DNA from: Streptomyces spirodelae
GTDB lineage: Bacteria; Actinomycetota; Actinomycetes; Streptomycetales; Streptomycetaceae
Length of the DNA: 64,000 nt
NCBI RefSeq assembly: GCF_017676385.1
Contig: NZ_JAFFZN010000002.1
Coordinates: forward strand, 371,888 to 435,887
Direction: 5' to 3'
The notes under the pieces were generated by a model. It saw nothing but the letters and a program-made list of their open reading frames with translations. It was not told where the DNA came from and did no database searches. The translations under genes and the position numbers were made by a program. Below are positions 50,576 through 60,113 of this stretch, piece by piece; positions within the stretch are counted from its first letter, which is position 1, and the number at the start of each line of letters is the position of its first letter.

Positions 50576-52042
50576 ATGGCGGAGCTGTTCATCGACGGGG
50601 AGTGGCGGCAGGCCGTCGCTGGTGGGCGGCGGGATGTGAGCAACCCCTTCGACGCCTCCGTGATCACCACGGTCGACGAGGCCGACGAGACCGACGTCGA
50701 CATTGCCGTACGCGCCGCCAAGCGCGCCTTCGAGCGGGCCGACTGGTCCTCGGCGCCCACCCGGGAGCGCGCCGACGTCCTCTGGCGCGTACACGAACTG
50801 CTGCTGCGGGACCAGGAGGAGATCGCCCGCACCGAGACCCTCGACACGGGCAAGACCCTCACCGAGGCCCGTATCGACATCGAGGACGTGGCGAACGCCT
50901 TCCGCTACTACGCCGAACTCGCGGGCAAGGACGGCGGCCGGGTGGTGGACGTCGGCCCCGACGTGCTCAGCCGCGTCGTCTACAACCCCGTCGGGGTCTG
51001 CTGTCTGATCGCACCGTGGAACTATCCGCTGCTCCAGGCGTCCTGGAAGGTCGCCCCGGCGCTGGCCGCCGGCAACACCTTCGTACTCAAGCCCAGTGAG
51101 ACCACGCCGCTGTCCACCATTGCCATGATCCGGCTGATCGCGGAAGCCGGGGCGCCGCCCGGGGTCGCCAACCTGGTGCTCGGCTCCGGCGCGACGGTCG
51201 GCTCGGCCATGACCACCCACCCCGAGGTGGACCTGGTCTCCTTCACCGGCGGGCTGGCGACCGGGCGGAAGATCATGGAAGGCGTCGCGCCCGGCGTGCG
51301 GAACCTCGCCCTGGAGCTGGGCGGCAAGAACCCCAATGTGGTCTTCGACGACGCGGACTTCGCCGCCGCCGTCGACTACGCGCTGGACGCCGCCTTCCTG
51401 CACTCCGGGCAGGTGTGTTCGGCCGGCTCCCGGCTGCTGGTGCAGGAGGGCGTGCACGACGAGTTCGTCGAAGCGCTCGGCGCCCGGGCGAGCGCCATCC
51501 GGCTCGGCAACGGCCTGGAGCCGATGACCGAGTCGGGCCCGCTCAGCTCGGCAGAGCACCGCGCGAAGGTGGAGGGCTATCTGGAGATCGCCCGCGAGGA
51601 GGGCGCCCGGCTGGTCACCGGCGGACGCCGCCCCGACGATCCCGAACTGGCCAACGGCTACTTCCTGCTGCCGACCGTCTACGCCGACTGCGACCGCTCC
51701 ATGCGCATCGTCCAGGAGGAGATCTTCGGCCCGGTGGTCACCGTTGAGCGGTTCCGCACCGAGGACGAGGCGGTGGAGCTGGCCAACGACACCCGCTACG
51801 GGCTGGCCAGCGGCGTGTGGACGAGCGACGCGGGCCGCGCCCAGCGGGTCGCGAACAGGCTGCGCCACGGCACGGTCTGGATCAACGACTTCCACCCGTA
51901 CGTACCGCAGGCCGAGTGGGGCGGCTTCGGCCGCTCGGGCATCGGCCGCGAGCTGGGGCCGACCGGGCTGCGCGAGTACCAGGAGGCCAAGCACATCTAC
52001 CAGAACCTCTCACCGGCCCCCTCCGGCTGGTTCAAGGGCTGA
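50576..52042 (+). CDS. betB: Betaine-aldehyde dehydrogenase-type ALDH
   Basis: A 488-aa NAD-dependent aldehyde dehydrogenase: [20 protein letters not shown] (cofactor site), general-base Glu in [10 protein letters not shown], nucleophile Cys in [12 protein letters not shown], and [16 protein letters not shown] 50576 has GAGGGAGAC upstream. The GMC oxidoreductase gene begins 14 bases after its stop, so the pair probably converts choline to glycine betaine, an osmoprotectant. That substrate choice is inferred from pairing and overall similarity. Confidence 0.87.
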   Translation: MAELFIDGEWRQAVAGGRRDVSNPFDASVITTVDEADETDVDIAVRAAKRAFERADWSSAPTRERADVLWRVHELLLRDQEEIARTETLDTGKTLTEARIDIEDVANAFRYYAELAGKDGGRVVDVGPDVLSRVVYNPVGVCCLIAPWNYPLLQASWKVAPALAAGNTFVLKPSETTPLSTIAMIRLIAEAGAPPGVANLVLGSGATVGSAMTTHPEVDLVSFTGGLATGRKIMEGVAPGVRNLALELGGKNPNVVFDDADFAAAVDYALDAAFLHSGQVCSAGSRLLVQEGVHDEFVEALGARASAIRLGNGLEPMTESGPLSSAEHRAKVEGYLEIAREEGARLVTGGRRPDDPELANGYFLLPTVYADCDRSMRIVQEEIFGPVVTVERFRTEDEAVELANDTRYGLASGVWTSDAGRAQRVANRLRHGTVWINDFHPYVPQAEWGGFGRSGIGRELGPTGLREYQEAKHIYQNLSPAPSGWFKG

Positions 52043-52056
52043 GGAAGCGGACCGGC

Positions 52057-53619
52057 ATGAATGCGAACGACGGGAACAGCTACGACTACGTCATCGTCGG
52101 CGGTGGCACGGCCGGCTCCGTGCTGGCGGCCCGGCTGAGCGAGGACCCGGACTGCCGGGTGTGCGTCATCGAGGGCGGGCCCAGCGACGTCGGCGACGAG
52201 AACGTGCTGCGGCTGCGCAACTGGATCAACCTGCTGGAGTCCGAGTACGACTACGGCTACACCACCACCGAACAGCCCCGCGGCAACTCGCACATCGTCC
52301 ACTCCCGGGCCAAGGTGCTGGGCGGCTGCTCCTCGCACAACACGCTCATCAGCTTCCTGCCCTTCCCCGAGGATCTGGACGAGTGGGTGGGAATGGGCTG
52401 CGCCGGCTGGGACCCGGTCACCGTGCTGCCGTACCGCAAGCGGCTGCGCAACAACATCGTCCCCGTCGGCGAGCAGGACCGTAACCCCATCGCCCGCGAC
52501 TTCGTGACCGCTGCCGCCGAAGCGCTGCACGTGCCCGTCGTCGAGGACTTCAACCGCCGCCCCTTCCCCGACGGCGCCGGCTTCTTCTCCCTCGCCTACG
52601 ACCCGGAGACAGGCAAGCGCTCCTCGGCCTCCGTCGCCTACCTCCACCCCGTCATGGGCAAGCGGCCCAATCTGACGCTGACGCTGCAGACCTGGGCGTA
52701 CCGGCTGCTGCCCGACGAGGCGGGGCGACTCACCCGCGTCCAGGTGCGGTACGCCGACGGCTCCACCGGCACCGTGCGCGCCGAGCGTGAAGTGCTGCTG
52801 TGCGCCGGGGCCGTCGACACGCCGCGGCTGCTGCTCCTGTCCGGTATCGGCCCGGCCGACGAGCTGCGCGCCCTCGGCATCGACGTACGGGCCGACCTGC
52901 CGGGTGTGGGCGAGAACCTGCTCGACCACCCCGAGTCGGTGATCGTCTGGGAGACATACGAGCCGCTGCCGCCGAACTCCGCCATGGACTCCGACGCCGG
53001 CCTGTTCGTACGGCGCGACACCGGCCAGCCGCGCCCCGACCTGATGTGGCACTTCTACCAGGTGCCCTTCACCGTCAACACAGAACGCCTCGGCTACCCC
53101 ACACCCCCGCACGGCGTGTGCATGACGCCCAACGTGCCCCGTGCCCGCTCGGTGGGACGGCTGTGGCTGCGCAGCTCCGACCCGGCCGAGCACCCGGCGC
53201 TGGACTTCCGCTACTTCACCGACCCGGACGGGCACGACGAACAGACCATCGTCGACGGGCTGCGCCTGGCCCGCGAGGTGGCCGCGACAGCGCCGCTGCG
53301 CGACTGGCTCAAGCAGGAGATCGCCCCAGGCCCGAGGGTGAGCACGGACGCCGAGCTGTCGGAGTACGGGCGGCGCGTAGCGCACACCGTCTACCACCCG
53401 GCGGGCACCTGCCGGATGGGCGCGGCCGAGGACCCGATGGCCGTCGTCGACCCGCTGCTGCGGCTGCGCGGCCAGGAGGGCGTGCGGGTGATCGACGCAT
53501 CCGTCTTCCCCACGATGCCGACCATCAACCCCATGGTGACCGTGCTGCTGGTCGCCGAACGCGCCGCCGACCTGATCACCGGGCGGCCCGGCCCGCAGCC
53601 CGAGGGGGGCGAACGCTGA
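52057..53619 (+). CDS. betA: GMC-family oxidoreductase (choline dehydrogenase type)
   Basis: A 520-aa flavoprotein with dinucleotide-binding YDYVIVGGGTAGSVLAARL, the GMC signature GGCSSHNTLISF, AGAVDTPRLLLLSGIGP, and the active-site His in HTVYHPAGTCRMG. It ends with INPMVTVLLVAERAADLI. It is coupled closely to the aldehyde dehydrogenase gene (14 bases). Predicted reaction: oxidation of choline or another alcohol to the aldehyde. It is convergent with the MMPL gene across the repeat-rich terminator at 53649-53779. Confidence 0.87.
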   Translation: MNANDGNSYDYVIVGGGTAGSVLAARLSEDPDCRVCVIEGGPSDVGDENVLRLRNWINLLESEYDYGYTTTEQPRGNSHIVHSRAKVLGGCSSHNTLISFLPFPEDLDEWVGMGCAGWDPVTVLPYRKRLRNNIVPVGEQDRNPIARDFVTAAAEALHVPVVEDFNRRPFPDGAGFFSLAYDPETGKRSSASVAYLHPVMGKRPNLTLTLQTWAYRLLPDEAGRLTRVQVRYADGSTGTVRAEREVLLCAGAVDTPRLLLLSGIGPADELRALGIDVRADLPGVGENLLDHPESVIVWETYEPLPPNSAMDSDAGLFVRRDTGQPRPDLMWHFYQVPFTVNTERLGYPTPPHGVCMTPNVPRARSVGRLWLRSSDPAEHPALDFRYFTDPDGHDEQTIVDGLRLAREVAATAPLRDWLKQEIAPGPRVSTDAELSEYGRRVAHTVYHPAGTCRMGAAEDPMAVVDPLLRLRGQEGVRVIDASVFPTMPTINPMVTVLLVAERAADLITGRPGPQPEGGER

Positions 53620-53648
53620 GAGCCCAGTTCTTGCTGCCACGGCCGCGG

Positions 53649-53779
53649 CGACGCCCCGTCTGCGACGCCCGCCCCGTCTGCGACGCCCGCCCCGTCTGCG
53701 ACGCCCGCCCCGTCAGCGACGCGCTTCCGCGACGCTGACGGGGCGGGACGTTGACGGGGCGGGACGCTGACGGGGAGGG
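53649..53779. repeat. Facing tandem-repeat arrays forming a large terminator hairpin
   Basis: Left array: a partial copy (53649-53662) and three 18-bp units of CGACGCCCGCCCCGTCTG (53663-53716). Right array: three 16-bp units of ACGCTGACGGGGCGGG (53732-53779). The arrays are near reverse complements; 53704-53723 pairs with 53728-53747 at 19 of 20 positions around a CTTC loop. The site lies between convergent genes (GMC oxidoreductase and MMPL), so it should stop transcription both ways. Confidence 0.8.
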
Positions 53780-53811
53780 GCGGCGGTCCGGCCGGGGGAG
53801 GTCCTTGGGGG

Positions 53812-56199
53812 TTACCTGACCCTCTCCGGGGACCGGTCGTCCACCTGCGGCGGCTGCCCGTAAGGCCCCGCGCCCCAATCGCCCGGCCCCGGCACGGAGT
53901 GCCCCGCACCAGCCGGCGCCGCCTCCCCGTGCTCCATCCGCGGCAGCCACCGCAGCCACCGCGGCAGATACCAGTTCCGCTCGCCCAGCAGCATCATCAC
54001 GGCGGGCAGCAGCACCATCCGCACCACTGTCGCGTCCAGGAAGACAGCCACCGACAGACCGACCCCCATCTGCTTCATGTCCTGCATGGACAGCGTCGCG
54101 AAGACTGCGAAGACGGCCACCATGATGAGCGCGGCACCGGTCACGGCCGAGGCGGTGGCCCGGATACCGTCACGGATGGCTTCCCGGGTGCTCATGCCCC
54201 GGTCCTTGGCCTCCCGTATCCGCGAGACGACGAAGACGTGGTAGTCCATCGACAGCCCGAACAGGACGACCAGGACGAACAGCGGCATCCACGACTCGAT
54301 GGCCCCGACCGCTTCCGTGCCGAACAGCGAGGCGCCCCAGCCGTGCTGGAAGACCGCCGTCATCACACCGTAGGCGGCGCCGACCGACAGCAGGTTGAGG
54401 ACGATCGAGGCGAGCGCGATGGGCGCCGAGCGGAAGCAGACGAGCATCAGCAGGAAGGTGACGACCGTGATGAAGACGAGCACCGGCACGATCCCCTCCT
54501 TGAGCTGGTCGTTGAAGTCCTGTGAGCCCGCGAGCTCCCCGGCGACATAGACCTGCCCGTCGGCCGCGGCCGGTGCCAGCGTGTCCGGCACGACCGTGTT
54601 GCGCAGGGTGTCCAGTGCGGCGAGGGAGGTGTCGTCGGTGCCGTTGCCGGCCAGCGGGACATCGATGACGGCGACGTTCTTCTCGGCGTGCACGGCGGTC
54701 TGCACGCCCCGGCCGAAGTGCTCGGCGTCCTGGCGGACCGTCTTGTCGAAGTCCGCGAGCGCGGCGCGGGCCTCGTCCGAACGGATGTCGTCGGCCTTGA
54801 GGACGACGCGGGCCGGTGCCGGACCGCCGGGGAAGGTCTCGCTGATCTTCTCGGCGTTCACCCGCAGTTCGGCGCCCTTGGGCATCTGCTTGTCGAGGGG
54901 GAGCTGTTCGGTCTTCATCCCGAGCGCGGGCGCGGCCAGCGCCAGCATCGCCACGGCGGCGACAGCGGCGAACAGCCCGGGCGCTGCCAGCACCGGGCGC
55001 AGCAGCGCCCCGGAGATCCGACCGGCCGGCTTGCGCCGCCCGGCGGAGCGGTCCCGCCTGCGGCCTCCGAGGAAGGGAACCCTGCCCTTGTCCACGCGGT
55101 CGCCCAGCCAGGAGAGCAGCGCGGGCAGAATCGTCACCGAGCCGAGCATCGCGATGAAGACGACCAGGATGGTGGCGACGGCGAAGCCCTTGAACAGCAG
55201 CAGCCCCGACAGGAACATGCCCGCCATCGCCACCATCACCGTCACACCCGACACCAGCACCGCACGGCCGCTGGTGGCCGCGGCGATCCGCAAAGCCGTC
55301 TCCGCGTCCCGTCCCGCGGCCCGCTCGTCCCGCTCCCGCCGCAGGTAGAACAGGCAGTAGTCGACTCCGACGGCGAGCCCCATCAGCAGCATCACCGAGT
55401 TGGTCGTCTCGTCGATGTGCAGCAGGCCGGACGTCAGCGCGAGGATGCCGTTCGCGGCGAGGAAGGCGGTCAGCGCGAGCGCCACCGGCAGCAGCGCGGC
55501 CACCAGCGCACCGAACGCGACCAGGAGGATGCCCAGCGCCAGCGGAACGGCCGTCCACTCGGCCTTGGCGAAGTCGTCACCGAGTATCTGGTTCAGCCAC
55601 TTCTTGGCGCTGGCTTCGCCGTACTGGTGGATCTCGATCCCGTCGCCGCTGTGCGCCTCACGGACCTCGCCGACTGCTTCGATCACCTCGTCGATCGGCT
55701 TCTCGTCCGTCGAGTCGGGGTCGCCCCGCATCTCGAAACCGATCAGCCCCGCGCGGTTGTCCCGGGAGGGCAGCGGCTTCTGGACGTTCTTGACCCGGCC
55801 GGTCTTCTCCACGGCCCGGGTGACCTCCTCGGCGCTCGCCCGCCAGCCGCCCTTGCCGGCGCTGGTGACCATCACCGACTCGGCCGGGGGCTCGTCGATC
55901 GAGGCATCCTCCAGGATGGCGGTGGCCCGTGCCGAGTCCCGTACGGACTGCTCGCTGTCGGCGGGTTCCGTCAGCCCGGCCATCCCGCCGAGGACCGTGG
56001 CCAGCACGACGAACAACAGCCAGCCGAAGACCGCCGTCTTGCGGTGCCGGGTGCTCCAGCCGCCGAGCCTGGCGGCCAGCCCCTGCCGGGGCGTGCGGCC
56101 CCGACCCGGGGGGCTCCCGGGAAGACCCCCGGGGCTCCCGGGAAGTGCTGACGCTTCCTCTCCGCCGTGCGGGACGGAAGGTGCGGGTGGTCTGTGCAT
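53812..56199 (-). CDS. MMPL-family transporter (RND-like exporter)
   Basis: A 795-aa membrane protein with two halves, each a helix, a large extracellular domain, then five helices: first helix TAVFGWLLFVVLATVLGGMA, second-half repeat from LAAPGLFAAVAAVAMLALA. Characteristic are MGLAVGVDYCLFYLRRERDE and FGLSMDYHVFVVSRIREAKD, with the membrane Asp and Tyr that carry protons. The cytoplasmic ends are Pro/Gly-rich (LPGSPGGLPGSPPGRG). MMPL proteins export lipids or drugs. It is divergent from the sensor kinase at 56588. Confidence 0.93.
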   Translation of the reverse strand: MHRPPAPSVPHGGEEASALPGSPGGLPGSPPGRGRTPRQGLAARLGGWSTRHRKTAVFGWLLFVVLATVLGGMAGLTEPADSEQSVRDSARATAILEDASIDEPPAESVMVTSAGKGGWRASAEEVTRAVEKTGRVKNVQKPLPSRDNRAGLIGFEMRGDPDSTDEKPIDEVIEAVGEVREAHSGDGIEIHQYGEASAKKWLNQILGDDFAKAEWTAVPLALGILLVAFGALVAALLPVALALTAFLAANGILALTSGLLHIDETTNSVMLLMGLAVGVDYCLFYLRRERDERAAGRDAETALRIAAATSGRAVLVSGVTVMVAMAGMFLSGLLLFKGFAVATILVVFIAMLGSVTILPALLSWLGDRVDKGRVPFLGGRRRDRSAGRRKPAGRISGALLRPVLAAPGLFAAVAAVAMLALAAPALGMKTEQLPLDKQMPKGAELRVNAEKISETFPGGPAPARVVLKADDIRSDEARAALADFDKTVRQDAEHFGRGVQTAVHAEKNVAVIDVPLAGNGTDDTSLAALDTLRNTVVPDTLAPAAADGQVYVAGELAGSQDFNDQLKEGIVPVLVFITVVTFLLMLVCFRSAPIALASIVLNLLSVGAAYGVMTAVFQHGWGASLFGTEAVGAIESWMPLFVLVVLFGLSMDYHVFVVSRIREAKDRGMSTREAIRDGIRATASAVTGAALIMVAVFAVFATLSMQDMKQMGVGLSVAVFLDATVVRMVLLPAVMMLLGERNWYLPRWLRWLPRMEHGEAAPAGAGHSVPGPGDWGAGPYGQPPQVDDRSPERVR

Positions 56200-56211
56200 C
56201 GGGCTCTCCCC

Positions 56212-56274
56212 GTTTCGTCGGTGTGCCGCGTTTCGTCGGTGTGCGCGGTGTGCGCGATGTGCGCGGTGTGCCGC
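56212..56274. repeat. Short tandem repeats upstream of the MMPL gene
   Basis: Two 18-bp copies of GTTTCGTCGGTGTGC with CGC or GCG (56212-56229, 56230-56247) are followed by three 9-bp units of GTGTGCGCG type (56248-56274). The block starts 13 bases upstream of the MMPL start codon on the minus strand, so it would be transcribed leader or promoter DNA. Confidence 0.7.
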
Positions 56275-56587
56275 TTTCGGCCGCCGGGCCTGCCGTGCCG
56301 GGCAGAGACGACGCTAGAAACGGCGGGGCCGCGGCCACAGCCGCCGAGCACCCGTACCGAGGAGGCGCGAACCCCCGTGCCGGGGAGGGAAATGGAGAGC
56401 CTGGGGGTGGTGCTAGGTCTACCCGTGGGACGGCAGCCCGGACGAGTGCGCGGGCCCCGGCAGCGGGCGCAGACTGGCACGGTGCCCCCGAAACGGCACC
56501 AGGGCGGGCATCGGAGGACGAGGTGGCGCCAGACATGCGGGCGGGAGCGGTGTGGCGGGGGGAGCAGGCAGTGAGGGAGGACGAGCG

Positions 56588-57940
56588 GTGAGCGGGACGA
56601 GGACAGCCGGGACAGGGGAAGCGGCGGAGCGGTGGACCGACGGCGTACAGCGGCCGGCCCTGGCCCGGCAGCGGCGCCGGCCGGGGAGCCCGGCGGCCGC
56701 GCTCCTGGCAGCCGGACGCGGCCTCGTGCTGATGGTCCTCTCCCTCGGCGTCTCCCTGGCCCTGTTCCTGATGACGCTGCTCTCGATGGTGCTGATGCTG
56801 CTCGGCGTCGGCGTGCTGACCACCCCGTGGCTGCTGCACGTCGTACGGGTGCACGCCAACCAGCGCCGCGCGCTGGCCGGCGAGTGGGCGGGCCTGCCCA
56901 TGGGAGCCCCCTACCGGCCGCTGCCGCCCGGACCGCGCGGAGTGACCGGACATGTCGAGTGGTGCGTCCTGATGCTCAAGGACCCCGCGACCTGGCGGGA
57001 CTTCGCCTGGCTGATCAGCGACGCGATCTTCGGCTTCGTCCTCGCCCTGCTGCCGGTCGCGCTGATCGCCTACGCCGTGGAGGGCTGGGTGATGTTCGCC
57101 GGTGTGTGGCGCGCCGTCGCGGGCGACTACTGGTACGGCTTCATCCACGTGGACACCTTCGGCGACGCGGTACAGTGCGCGGCGCTCGGCAGCTTCGTGC
57201 TGCTGCTCGGCCTCTACGCCAACCCCCGTCTGATCAGCGCCCACTTCCAGCTCGCCCGCGCCCTGCTGGCCCCCACCCGTGGCGCGCGGCTCGCCCAGCG
57301 CGTCGAGCACCTCTACGAGACGCGGCACGACGCCGTGGACACCTCGGCAGCCGAACTGCGCCGCATCGAACGTGACCTGCACGACGGCGCCCAGGCGCGG
57401 CTGGTCGCCATGGGAATGAGCCTCGGCACCGTGGAGGCCCTGATCGAGCACGACCCCGCCAAGGCCAAGCAGCTCATCGCCCAGGCCCGGGAGTCCTCGG
57501 CCGAGGCGCTCACCGAACTACGGGACCTGGTACGCGGCATCCACCCCCCGGTGCTCGCCGAACGCGGCCTGGGCGATGCGGCCCAAGCCCTCGCCCTGCG
57601 AATGCAGACACCCGTCGAGGCCGACGTCGAACTTCCCGGCCGGTTCGCCGAGCCCGTCGAGTCGGCCGCCTATTTCGCGGTCAGCGAGGTCCTCACCAAC
57701 GCGGCCAAGCACTCCGGGGCCGATCGCATCTGGCTGGACATCCACTACACCTACGACACGGGCGGCATGCTGCGGATATCCGTCACCGACGACGGCCGGG
57801 GCGGCGCCGACATCTCCAAGGGGTCGGGGATCGCCGGCATCGAGCGCCGGTTGGGGCCGTTCGACGGCGTTCTGGCCCTCAGCAGCCCGCCGGGCGGCCC
57901 CACGATGGTCACCCTGGAGATCCCCTGCCGCCCCATCTGA
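56588..57940 (+). CDS. Sensor histidine kinase (Putative-sensor/HisKA_3), full length
   Basis: A 450-aa kinase closely related to the one at 41100 but with an uninterrupted sensor domain: helices near 45-80, 140-175 and 195-212. The phospho-His is His265 (RIERDLHDGAQARLVAMGM). The HATPase carries SEVLTNAAKHSG and SVTDDGRGG. GTG 56588 has GGGAGG upstream. No response regulator lies beside it; the regulator at 45561 is of the matching subtype. It is divergent from the MMPL exporter, which may be its target. Confidence 0.92.
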   Translation: MSGTRTAGTGEAAERWTDGVQRPALARQRRRPGSPAAALLAAGRGLVLMVLSLGVSLALFLMTLLSMVLMLLGVGVLTTPWLLHVVRVHANQRRALAGEWAGLPMGAPYRPLPPGPRGVTGHVEWCVLMLKDPATWRDFAWLISDAIFGFVLALLPVALIAYAVEGWVMFAGVWRAVAGDYWYGFIHVDTFGDAVQCAALGSFVLLLGLYANPRLISAHFQLARALLAPTRGARLAQRVEHLYETRHDAVDTSAAELRRIERDLHDGAQARLVAMGMSLGTVEALIEHDPAKAKQLIAQARESSAEALTELRDLVRGIHPPVLAERGLGDAAQALALRMQTPVEADVELPGRFAEPVESAAYFAVSEVLTNAAKHSGADRIWLDIHYTYDTGGMLRISVTDDGRGGADISKGSGIAGIERRLGPFDGVLALSSPPGGPTMVTLEIPCRPI

Positions 57941-57945
57941 GCCGC

Positions 57946-57966
57946 GCCCCGGAAGGGGAGCGGGGC
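57946..57966 (+). terminator. Weak hairpin after the sensor kinase
   Basis: GCCCCG (57946-57951) and CGGGGC (57961-57966) pair around a 9-base loop immediately after the kinase stop and before the convergent regulator gene. The stem is only 6 bp, so this is tentative. Confidence 0.35.
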
Positions 57967-58065
57967 TGTGCTGATCTGCGGCTCCGCCGGGTGGGCGCGA
58001 GCAATCACCCCCACCCGCAGTCCGCAACCGCCGAACAGGGGCAGCCCCTCCCCGGCACAGTCGCC

Positions 58066-59862
58066 TCACACCAGCGCCGAGACCTTCTCCCGGTACTGCC
58101 GAACGGCCGCCGCGTCCCGATACGGCTCCAGCCGCCGCTCGAAATCCCGTACGTACTCATGAGCACGTACGGACCGCATCTCCGCCGCCTGGTGCGCCGC
58201 CTCGGCACCCAGCGTGCAAGCATGATCGATCTCGCCCAGCCCCAGCCGGGCGGTGGCCAGCACCACCCGGCAGAACAGCCGGCTGCGGGCGAACCCGGCG
58301 CCGCGCAGCTGGAGCGAGCGCTCGGCGTGCTGTGCGGCGGCACGGTACTGCTGAAGGTCGCGGTGGCAGTGCCCGAACTCGTCGGCCAGCTGCGCCTCGT
58401 CGAAGAACCGAGCCCAGGCGGGCACATCCTCGCTGGGCCGGGCGGCCTCCAGCGCCCGCTCGGCGCGGGCCAGCGACGCCGTGCAGGCCCGCACCTCGCC
58501 CAGCACCCCGTGACCGCGCGCCTCAGCCGCGTGCAGCAGCGCCTGGACCACCGGTGGCACGGAGGTGCCCACGCCCTGCTGCGCGACCCTGGCCAGCTGC
58601 ACCGCCTCGCGCCCATGCCCCAGATAGACGGCCTGCCTGCTCATCGTCACCAGCACGTAGGCGCCGAACGCGCGGTCACCCGCGGCCTGGGTGAGCCGTA
58701 GCGCCTGGACGAAGTAGCGCTGGGCCAGGCCGTGCGCGGCGATGTCGTAGGAGGTCCAGCCCGCCAGCCGGGTCAGATCGGCCGCGGCCGAGAACAGCCG
58801 CCTGCCGAGCTGCTCCCCGTAGACGCCGCGCAGCATCGGCTCGGCCTCGTGCTCCAGATACCGCACCAGGGCCTGCCGCGCGTGCCCGCCGCCGTAGGCG
58901 TTGTCCAGCGCGCGGAACAGCTCGCACACCGAGCGCAGGGCGGCCACATCGCCGCCGGAGACCCGCTGGCCGGGGCCGCGCTCGACCCGGTCCAGCCGTG
59001 CGGCCAGCGACGGCGGCCGACTCGGCCCTCCGGCCCCACCGCCGAGCCGGGACTGCGCCGGGACCCGCAGTCCGGTGCCGTGGCCCGCACCGCCGGGGCC
59101 GCCCGCACCGGGATGGCCGGTGGCACCCCCGGGCCCATGGCCGTGCCCGTGGCCGTGGCCGGCTCCAGGGCCATGAGCGCCGAGACTCTGTCCGCGGGCC
59201 GCGCCCACCCCGGTGCCGGGCTGTCCTGGCCCCGCCCCGGGAGCGCCTGCCGGTCCCGCCCCCGAGCCGGTCGGCCCGCCGCCGTGTCCACCGCTCCCGT
59301 GTCCGCCGCTGCCGTGCCCGCCACCCGGGCCGCCAGGGCCCGCGTGGCCGCCCGAGCCGTCCGGTTCGGGGCCGCGCGCCACCCGCTCGTCAGCCCGGCC
59401 GATCAGCCAGTCCCGGCTCGGCACCACCAGCCCCGCCGGAGTGAACGCGATCTTCCGCAGCTCCGCGTGGCTGCCGGAGTCCTTGCGCCACAGACCGCTG
59501 ACGATGTCCACCGCCTCGGCGGGCGTCGCCGCGAACTCCAGCCCCGCGTACACCGGCGCGCAGGCGTCGAGCCCCAGATCCTGCGCCGTCAGCCGCCGGC
59601 CGAGGCGCCGGGTGAAGACCTCGGCGATCAGCGCCGGAGTGGTGCCCCTGGGCTGCTGGCCGCGCAGCCACCGGGTCACCGACGTCTTGTCGTAGCGCAG
59701 GTCAAGACCGTGTTCGAGGCCGAGCTGATCCACGCGCCTGGCCAGGCCCGCGTTCGAGAAGCCCGCCTCGGCGATCAGGGCGGCGAGCTGGCGGTTGGGG
59801 ATTCGCTGCTGGGATGGCTGGGCCGCGTCGTTCACGGACTCCCCAGGTCGTTCCATCGTCAT
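58066..59862 (-). CDS. NsdA-like HTH-TPR regulator with His/Gly-rich linker
   Basis: A 598-aa regulator. Residues about 20-90 hold an HTH-like region (LAALIAEAGFSNAGLARRVD, YDKTSVTRWLRGQQPRGTTP). Residues 165-270 are a Gly/His/Pro-rich low-complexity linker with runs such as GGGHGSGGHGSGGHGGG and GHGHGHGHGP. Residues about 290-598 are helical TPR-type repeats (LAGWTSYDIAAHGLAQRYFV). It resembles the NsdA group, negative regulators of sporulation and antibiotic synthesis in S. coelicolor (recollection). ATG 59862 is the first Met; GTG 59835 has GGGGAG upstream and may be the true start. It is divergent from lipB. Confidence 0.82.
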   Translation of the reverse strand: MTMERPGESVNDAAQPSQQRIPNRQLAALIAEAGFSNAGLARRVDQLGLEHGLDLRYDKTSVTRWLRGQQPRGTTPALIAEVFTRRLGRRLTAQDLGLDACAPVYAGLEFAATPAEAVDIVSGLWRKDSGSHAELRKIAFTPAGLVVPSRDWLIGRADERVARGPEPDGSGGHAGPGGPGGGHGSGGHGSGGHGGGPTGSGAGPAGAPGAGPGQPGTGVGAARGQSLGAHGPGAGHGHGHGHGPGGATGHPGAGGPGGAGHGTGLRVPAQSRLGGGAGGPSRPPSLAARLDRVERGPGQRVSGGDVAALRSVCELFRALDNAYGGGHARQALVRYLEHEAEPMLRGVYGEQLGRRLFSAAADLTRLAGWTSYDIAAHGLAQRYFVQALRLTQAAGDRAFGAYVLVTMSRQAVYLGHGREAVQLARVAQQGVGTSVPPVVQALLHAAEARGHGVLGEVRACTASLARAERALEAARPSEDVPAWARFFDEAQLADEFGHCHRDLQQYRAAAQHAERSLQLRGAGFARSRLFCRVVLATARLGLGEIDHACTLGAEAAHQAAEMRSVRAHEYVRDFERRLEPYRDAAAVRQYREKVSALV

Positions 59863-60113
59863 CAGGTCTACGGTCTCCTGCCCTCACGGCTTGTGTCAGA
59901 CGCCGGGGCGCCCTGCTGGAACGGCGCGAATGTAACGGTCCCTCGTACATCGTTCGCCCCCTTCGTCGTGCATTCATCCATACGTGTGAGGGGGCGGCCA
60001 CCTGCGGCGACGGTGCGTGACGGCCGTACAGTGGCGGGGGGCGCGAGCGCCGAGCAGCCTGCCACTGAGGGCGTGCGAAGCGGGCTCACGCGGGCTTACG
60101 AAGGAGAGAAGGC

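Noticed and set aside
53649..53779. Repeat arrays as a mobile-element end or CRISPR
   Set aside because: No spacers, transposase or target duplications; position between convergent genes and pairing of arms fit a terminator.
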